The translations under genes and the position numbers were made by a program. From Symsagittifera roscoffensis (lineage: Eukaryota > Xenacoelomorpha > Acoela > Convolutidae), in contig NC_087062.1 of the NCBI RefSeq assembly GCF_963678635.1, forward strand, positions 49,864,178 through 49,928,177: a DNA stretch of 64,000 nt. Reading direction: 5' to 3'. Position 1 is the first letter of the stretch; every line of letters begins with the position of its first letter. The notes under the pieces were generated by a model. It made no database searches. It worked only from the letters and a program-made list of their open reading frames with translations, and was not told the origin of the DNA. This document shows, in pieces, positions 58,343-64,000 of this stretch.

Positions 58343-58990
58343 ATTAGTTTTTAGAAACACCGAAGTGAATTCGGTAAGCAGAACAATTGATGTTTACCTA
58401 ATTTGTTGATAACTCACCGTGAAATTTACTAAATCTCATTAATTAAAGAGAAAAAAATGGCTCGCTAATTTTTTCAATTTCATCTAAGCAGAATAGTCAA
58501 GCAATAGACCGTTGAAAAAATTGAAGTTTATTCATGAAGAAATTCGGCTGGCCAATGTTATACGTTTTTCTAATAAAGCCATTCAAGCAGAGGAATTTTG
58601 AAAAACTTCAGGTTTTTTTGGCCGAGTTTTTCCACAAAAAAAATATCGTTTTTCAATGGAAACGAATCAAAATTAAGTTTTTCTTAAATTTTTGTTTCGC
58701 TTCCTTTGATAGTTTGAAAGCTTTAACAGGTTGCTTTTAACAACTTGAAATTTCAGCGGAACGAGCTGATCTGAAAAACTGTTCTAACTAGTCTTGTACT
58801 AGGACTAGAGTGCAAAATTCGCCATGAATTTTCAAATACACAGAAGTTAAGTCTATCTTTGATCGAACAATGGTTTGATTTGATAGGTGTTTTTGTTTTG
58901 AGCAAAAAATATAATCTTTTTGAAGCGGATCATCTTTACTTCAAAATTTTATTGGTTTGATTCAATTAACAAACAAAAGAACTCTGGTCC

Positions 58991-59072
58991 GACAGGGTGG
59001 CCGAGTGGTTAATGCATTTGACTGCTCATCTAATACAGTCTGCGTGCGTGGGTTTGAATCCCATCTCTGTCG
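58991..59072 (+). tRNA. tRNA-Ser(GCT)-like
   Basis: Acceptor and T stems pair. Anticodon arm TTTGA-CTGCTCA-TCTAA has one T-T mismatch. Confidence 0.5.
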
Positions 59073-59687
59073 ATAAGTTTTTGAAAATACCTGAATTGAA
59101 TTCAGTAAGCACAACAATTGATGTTTACCTAATTTTCTAATAACTCACAGGGAAAATTAATAAATCACAAAAATCTAGAGAAAAACTTGGCTCGCCAACT
59201 TTTCAAGTTTGTCTAAGCAGAATAGTCAACCAATTAAACGTTGAAAAATTTAAGTTTAATCATGAAGAAAATCGGTTGGCCAGTGTTATACGTTTTTCTA
59301 ATAAAGCCATTCAAGCAATGGAAAATTGAAAACCTTCAGATTTTTTTGGCCAAGTTTTCCCACAAAAAATTCACCGTTTTTCTATGGAAGCAATTCAAAA
59401 CTAAATTTTCCTTAAGTTTTTGTTTCGCTTCCTTTGATAGTTTGAAAGGTTGCTTTTAAAAAAATGAAATTATACCGAAACTGTTTGGTCTAGAAAAAAA
59501 TTGTGAACTAGTCCTGTTCTAGGACTAGAAAGCTAATTTCGTCATTAGAAATCAAATATATAGACGTCAAGTCTATTTTTGATCTAACCAGGGCTTTGTT
59601 TGATAGGTTTTTTGTTTTGAGCAAAAAAAAAACATTCAATTTGAAGCGAACCATGTGTGCTTCAATTTTTTATTGTTTCACTGATAA

Positions 59688-59769
59688 GACAGGGTGGCCG
59701 AGTGGTTAAGGTGTTGGACTGCTCTTCCAAGACAGTTTGCGTGTGTGGGTTTGAATCCCATCTCTGTCG
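59688..59769 (+). tRNA. tRNA-Ser(GCT)-like, best-preserved type
   Basis: Acceptor, anticodon (TTGGA-CTGCTCT-TCCAA) and T stems all pair, and A box GGCCGAGTGGTTAAGG is canonical. Loop C37 and T-loop T56 (TTTGAAT) are the only clear departures from a working tRNA-Ser. Confidence 0.55.
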
Positions 59770-60418
59770 ATTAGTTTTAAGAAACACCGAAGTGAATTCG
59801 GTAAGCACAACAATTGATGTTTTCCTAATTTGTTGATAACTCACCGTGAAATTTACTAAATCTCAAAAATAAAAGAGAAAAAAATGGCTCGCTAATTTTT
59901 CAATTTTATCTAAGCAGAATAGTCAAGCAATAGACCGTTGAAAAAATTTAAGTTTATTCATGAAGAAATTCGGCGGGCCAATGTTATACGTTTTTCTAAT
60001 AAAGCCTTTCAAGCAGAGGAATTTTGAAACACTTCAGGTTTTTTTGGCCGAGTTTTTCCACAAAACAAATTATCGTTTTTCAATGGAAACAAATCAAAAT
60101 TAAGTTTTTCTTAAATTTTTGTTTCGCTTCCTTTGATAGTTTGAAAGCTGTAACAGGTTGCTTTTAAAAACTTGAAATTTCAGCGGAACGAGCTGATCTG
60201 AAAAACTGTTCGAACTAGTCTTGTACTAGGACTAGAGTGCAAAATTCGTCATGAATTTTCAAATACACAGAAGTCAAGTCTATCTTTGATCGAACAATGG
60301 TTTGATTTGATAGGTTTTCTTTGTTTTGAATGAAAAAAAAATTCTATTTGAAGCGAAGCATCTTTGCTTCAGTTTTTCATTGTTTCGATTCAATTTACCA
60401 TTGAATGACCTCTGGTCA

Positions 60419-60500
60419 GACAGGGTGGCCGAGTGGTTAAGGGGTTTGTCTGCTGAGTCAAAACGTTCTGCTTGCATGGGTTCGAAGCACATCTATGTCG
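60419..60500 (+). pseudogene. tRNA-Ser-like, second subfamily
   Basis: Loop region CTGCTGAG, T arm ATGGG-TTCGAAG-CACAT partly broken, 3' strand CTATGTC. A box intact. Confidence 0.4.
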
Positions 60501-61124
60501 ATTAATTTTTTAAAAACACCTGAACACCTGAACTGAATTCAGTAAGCACAACAATTGATGTTTACCTAATTTTCTAATAACTCACAGGGAAAATTAATAA
60601 ATCACAAAAATCTAGAGAAAAACTTGGCTCGCCAACTTTTCAAGTTTGTCTAAGCAGATTAGTCAACCAATTAAACGTTGAAAAATTTAAGTTTAATCAT
60701 GAAGAAAATCGGTTGGCCAGTGTTATACGTTTTTCTAATAAAGCCATTCAAGCAATGGAAAATTGAAAACCTTCAGATTTTTTTGGCCAAGTTTTCCCAC
60801 AAAAAATTCACCGTTTTTCTATGGAAGCAATTCAAAACTAAATTTTCCTTAAGTTTTTGTTTCGCTTCCTTTGATAGTTTGAAAGGTTGCTTTTAAAAAA
60901 TTGAAATTATACCGAAACTGTTTGGTCTAGAAAAAAATTGTGAACTAGTCCTGTTCTAGGACTAGAAAGCTAATTCCGTCATTAGAAATCAAATATATAG
61001 ACGTCAAGTCTATTTTTGATCTAACCAGGGCTTTGTTTGATAGGTTTTTTGTTTTGAGCAAAAAAAAAACATTCAATTTGAAGCGAACCATGTGTGCTTC
61101 AATTTTTTATTGTTTGACTGATAA

Positions 61125-61206
61125 GACAGGGTGGCCGAGTGGTTAAGGTGTTGGACTACTCTTCCAAGACAGTTCGCGTGTGTGGGTTTGAATCCCATCT
61201 CTGTCG
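61125..61206 (+). pseudogene. tRNA-Ser-like, anticodon ACT
   Basis: Identical in type to 59688 but the loop is CTACTCT, changing the anticodon from GCT to ACT. All stems still pair. Confidence 0.5.
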
Positions 61207-61855
61207 ATTAGTTTTAAGAAACACCGAAGTGAATTCGGTAAGCACAACAATTGATGTTTTCCTAATTTGTTGATAACTCACCCTGAAATTTACTAAATCT
61301 CAAAAATAAAAGAGAAAAAAATGGCTCGCTAATTTTTCAATTTTATCTAAGCAGAATAGTCAAGCAATAGACCGTTGAAAAAATTTAAGTTTATTCATGA
61401 AGAAATTCGGCGGGCCAATGTTATACGTTTTTCTAATAAAGCCTTTCAAGCAGAGGAGTTTTGAAAAACTTCAGGTTTTTTTGGCCGAGTTTTTCCACAA
61501 AAAAAATTATCGTTTTTCAATGGAAACAAATCAAAATTAAGTTTTTCTTAAATTTTTGTTTCGCTTCCTTTGATAGTTTGAAAGCTGTAACAGGTTGCTT
61601 TTAAAAACTTGAAATTTCAGCGGAACGAGCTGATCTGAAAAACTGTTCGAACTAGTCTTGTACTAGGACTAGAGTGCATATCTCGTCATGAATTTTCAAA
61701 TACACAGAAGTCAAGTCTATCTTTGATCGAACAATGGTTTGATTTGATAGGTTTTCTTTGTTTTGAACGAAAAAAAAATTCTATTTGAAGCGAAGCATCT
61801 TTGCTTCAGTTTTTCATTGTTTCGATTCAATTTACCATTGAATGACCTCTGGTCA

Positions 61856-61937
61856 GACAGGGTGGCCGAGTGGTTAAGGGGTTTGTCTGCTAAGTCAAAA
61901 CGTTCTGCTTGCATGGGTTCGAAGAACATCTATGTCG
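61856..61937 (+). pseudogene. tRNA-Ser-like, second subfamily
   Basis: Same type as 60419 with loop region CTGCTAAG and T arm ending AACAT. Confidence 0.4.
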
Positions 61938-62560
61938 ATTAATTTTTTAAAAACACCTGAACACCTGAACTGAATTCAGTAAGCACAACAATTGATGTTT
62001 ACCTAATTTTCTAATAACTCACCGGGAAAATTAATAAATCACAAAAATCTAGAGAAAAACTTGGCTCGCCAACTTTTCAAGTTTGTCTAAGCAGAATAGT
62101 CAACCAATTAAACGTTGAAAAATTCAAGTTTAATCATGAAGAAAATCGGTTGGCCAGTGTTATACGTTTTTCTAATAAAGCCATTCAAGCAATGGAAAAT
62201 TGAAAACCTTCAGATTTTTTTGGCCAAGTTTTCCCACAAAAAATTCATCGTTTTTCTAAGGAAGCAATTCAAAACTAAATTTTCCTTAAATTTTTGTTTC
62301 GCTTCCTTTGATAGTTTGAAAGGTTGCTTTTAAAAAACTGAAATTCTACCGAAACTGTTTGGTCTAGAAAAAAATTGTGAACTAGTCCTGTTCTAGGACT
62401 AGAAAGCTAATTTCGTCATTAGAAATCAAATACATAGACGTCAAGTCTATTTTTGATCTAACCAGGGCTTTGTTTGATAGGTTTTTTGTTTTGAGCAAAA
62501 AAAAACATTCAATTTGAAGCGAACCATGTGTGCTTCAATTTTTTATTGTTTCACTGATAA

Positions 62561-62642
62561 GACAGGGTGGCCGAGTGGTTAAGGTGTTGGACTGCTCTTC
62601 CAAGACAGTTTGCGTGTGTGGGTTTGAATCCCATCTCTGTCG
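62561..62642 (+). tRNA. tRNA-Ser(GCT)-like, best-preserved type
   Basis: Same sequence as the copy at 59688; all stems pair, loop CTGCTCT. Confidence 0.55.
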
Positions 62643-63291
62643 ATTAGTTTTAAGAAACACCGAAGTGAATTCGGTAAGCACAACAATTGATGTTTACCTA
62701 ATTTGTTGATAACTCACCGTGAAATTTACTAAATCTCAAAAATAAAAGAGAAAAAAATGGCTCGCTAATTTTTCAATTTTATCTAAGCAGAATAGTCAAG
62801 CAATATACCGTTGAAAAAATTTAAGTTTATTCATGAAGAAATTCGGCGGGCCAATGTTATACGTTTTTCTAATAAAGCCTTTCAAGCAGAGGAATTTTGA
62901 AAAACTTCAGGTTTTTTTGGCCGAGTTTTTCCACAAAAAAAATTATCGTTTCTCAATGGAAACAAATCAAAATTAAGTTTTTCTTAAATTTTTGTTTCGC
63001 TTCCTTTGATAGTTTGAAAGCTGTAACAGGTTGCTTTTAAAAACTTGAAATTTCAGCGGAACGAGCTGATCTGAAAAACTGTTCGAACTAGTCTTGTACT
63101 AGGACTAGAGTGCAAAATTTGTCATGAATTTTCAAATACACAGAAGTCAAGTCTATCTTTGATTGAACAATGGTTTGATTTGATAGGTTTTCTTTGTTTT
63201 GAACGAAAAAAATATTCTATTTGAAGCGAAGCATCTTTGCTTCAGTTTTTCATTGTTTCGATTCAATTTACCATTGAATGACCTCTGGTCA

Positions 63292-63373
63292 GACAGGGTG
63301 GCCGAGTGGTTAAGGGGTTTGTCTGCTAAGTCAAAACGTTCTGCTTGCATGGGTTCGAAGCACATCTATGTCG
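63292..63373 (+). pseudogene. tRNA-Ser-like, second subfamily
   Basis: Same type as 60419, loop region CTGCTAAG, T arm ATGGG-TTCGAAG-CACAT. Confidence 0.4.
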
Positions 63374-64000
63374 ATTAATTTTTTAAAAACACCTGAACAC
63401 CTGAACTGAATTCGGTAAGCACAACAATTGAGGATTACCTAATTTGTTAAAAACTCACAAGGAAACTTACTAAATCACAAATTTCTGGAGATAGAAATGG
63501 CTCGCAAACAGCTCAAATTCGTCTAAGCAGACTAGTCAAACAATGAAACAATGACCAATTTTAAATTTAAGTTGAAAAATTTAAGTTTATTCATGAAGAA
63601 AATCGGTCGGCCAATGTTATACGTTTTTCCATTGAAACCATTCAAGTGATGGAAATTTGAAAAAAATTCTAGTTAAGTTTTTGGCCCAGTTTTTTGACAA
63701 AAAAATCATCGTTTTCAAAAGGAAGCAGATCCAAATTAAAAATTCTTTAAATTTTTGTTTCGCTTCCACTGATAGTTTGAAAGCTGTAACAGGTTGCTTT
63801 GAAAAACTTGAAATTTCAGCGAATCGATTTGGTCGGAAAAAATTATTTGAACTTGTCTTGTTCTAGGACTAGAGTGCTAAATTCGTCATTACGATTCAAA
63901 TACCAAGACGCCAAGTTTTTCTTTGATCGAACAATGGTTTGATTTGATAGGTTTTTTTGTTTTGAGCAAAAAAATATAATCTTTTTGAAGCGGATCATCT

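Larger units (their letters stand above)
57564..63373 (+). repeat. Higher-order repeat of about 1,436 bp (two unit types)
   Basis: Copies at 59688, 61125 and 62561 (CTGCTCT-type loop) alternate with 60419, 61856 and 63292 (CTGCTAA-type loop, TTCGAA T loop). Spacing within each type is 1,436-1,437 bp and the units are nearly identical. Confidence 0.85.
53694..64000 (+). repeat. tRNA-Ser-derived satellite array, plus-strand orientation
   Basis: Same unit as the minus-strand array, inverted, continuing to the window end. It holds 14 tRNA-like copies. From about 57560 two alternating unit types make a higher-order repeat of about 1,436 bp. Confidence 0.92.

Noticed and set aside
53891-63866. Plus-strand ORFs reading KKIGWPVLYVFLIKPFKQW
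   Set aside because: They translate the GGCCAATGTTATACG block of the tRNA satellite; there is no sign of codon-level conservation and many units have stops in the frame.

Overview
The window reads as AT-rich, repeat-dominated nuclear DNA from an invertebrate animal. The evidence is a protein-coding exon preceded by a short pyrimidine-rich 3' splice site (TTTTCAG type), a Helitron-like Rep/helicase gene, thousands of bases of tandem satellite, tRNA-derived repeats and a 200-N scaffold gap. The TTTTCAG acceptors would suit a nematode, but nothing here fixes the phylum. There is no bacterial-style operon structure.

Layout. (1) 1-1373: mostly noncoding, with one possible short exon at 47-298 and a striking miRNA-precursor-like hairpin at 558-633. 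(2) 1374-3119: a large 3' coding exon of a gene whose start resembles the C-terminal half of an amphiphysin/BIN-type BAR domain, followed by a long polar, proline-rich tail with SH3-ligand motifs. (3) 3120-5219: the 3' flank of that gene, then a recent tandem partial copy of the gene that is a pseudogene (5' truncated, frameshifted). (4) 5220-16343: a satellite array of about 530-bp and about 988-bp units, visibly amplified from the gene's 3' flank. (5) 16326-20483: a 1,386-codon uninterrupted ORF with an HUH Rep motif, a Tyr pair, a PIF1-type helicase and a C-terminal segment resembling a degenerate GIY-YIG domain. This is a Helitron-like element (HLE) gene joined directly to the end of the satellite, with a perfect 13-bp hairpin just after its stop codon. 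(6) 20546-25580: no gene; several tRNA-like/SINE-like remnants, a CATA microsatellite and T-rich low-complexity DNA. (7) 25582-30954: two full copies and part of a third copy of a 2,217-bp tandem repeat carrying small GC-rich hairpins, cut by the N gap at 30955-31154. (8) 31155-64000: a huge array of about 600-940-bp units, each built around an 82-nt tRNA-Ser(GCT)-like sequence. I count 30 on the minus strand (31505-53189) and 14 on the plus strand (54209-63373). The two orientations meet in an imperfect palindrome centred near 53672.

How it fits together. Only two sequences look like substantial proteins: the BAR-like exon and the HLE Rep/helicase. Almost everything else is amplified noncoding DNA from three independent sources (a gene flank, an unknown 2.2-kb unit, and a tRNA-Ser-derived unit). 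The tRNA-like copies keep the pol III A and B boxes, and many keep a downstream T-run. Their family consensus nevertheless has C at tRNA position 37 and T at position 56, both contrary to near-universal tRNA identities, so I read the array as a tRNA-derived satellite rather than a set of working tRNA-Ser genes. All functional statements come from reading the sequence by eye; no database comparison was possible.
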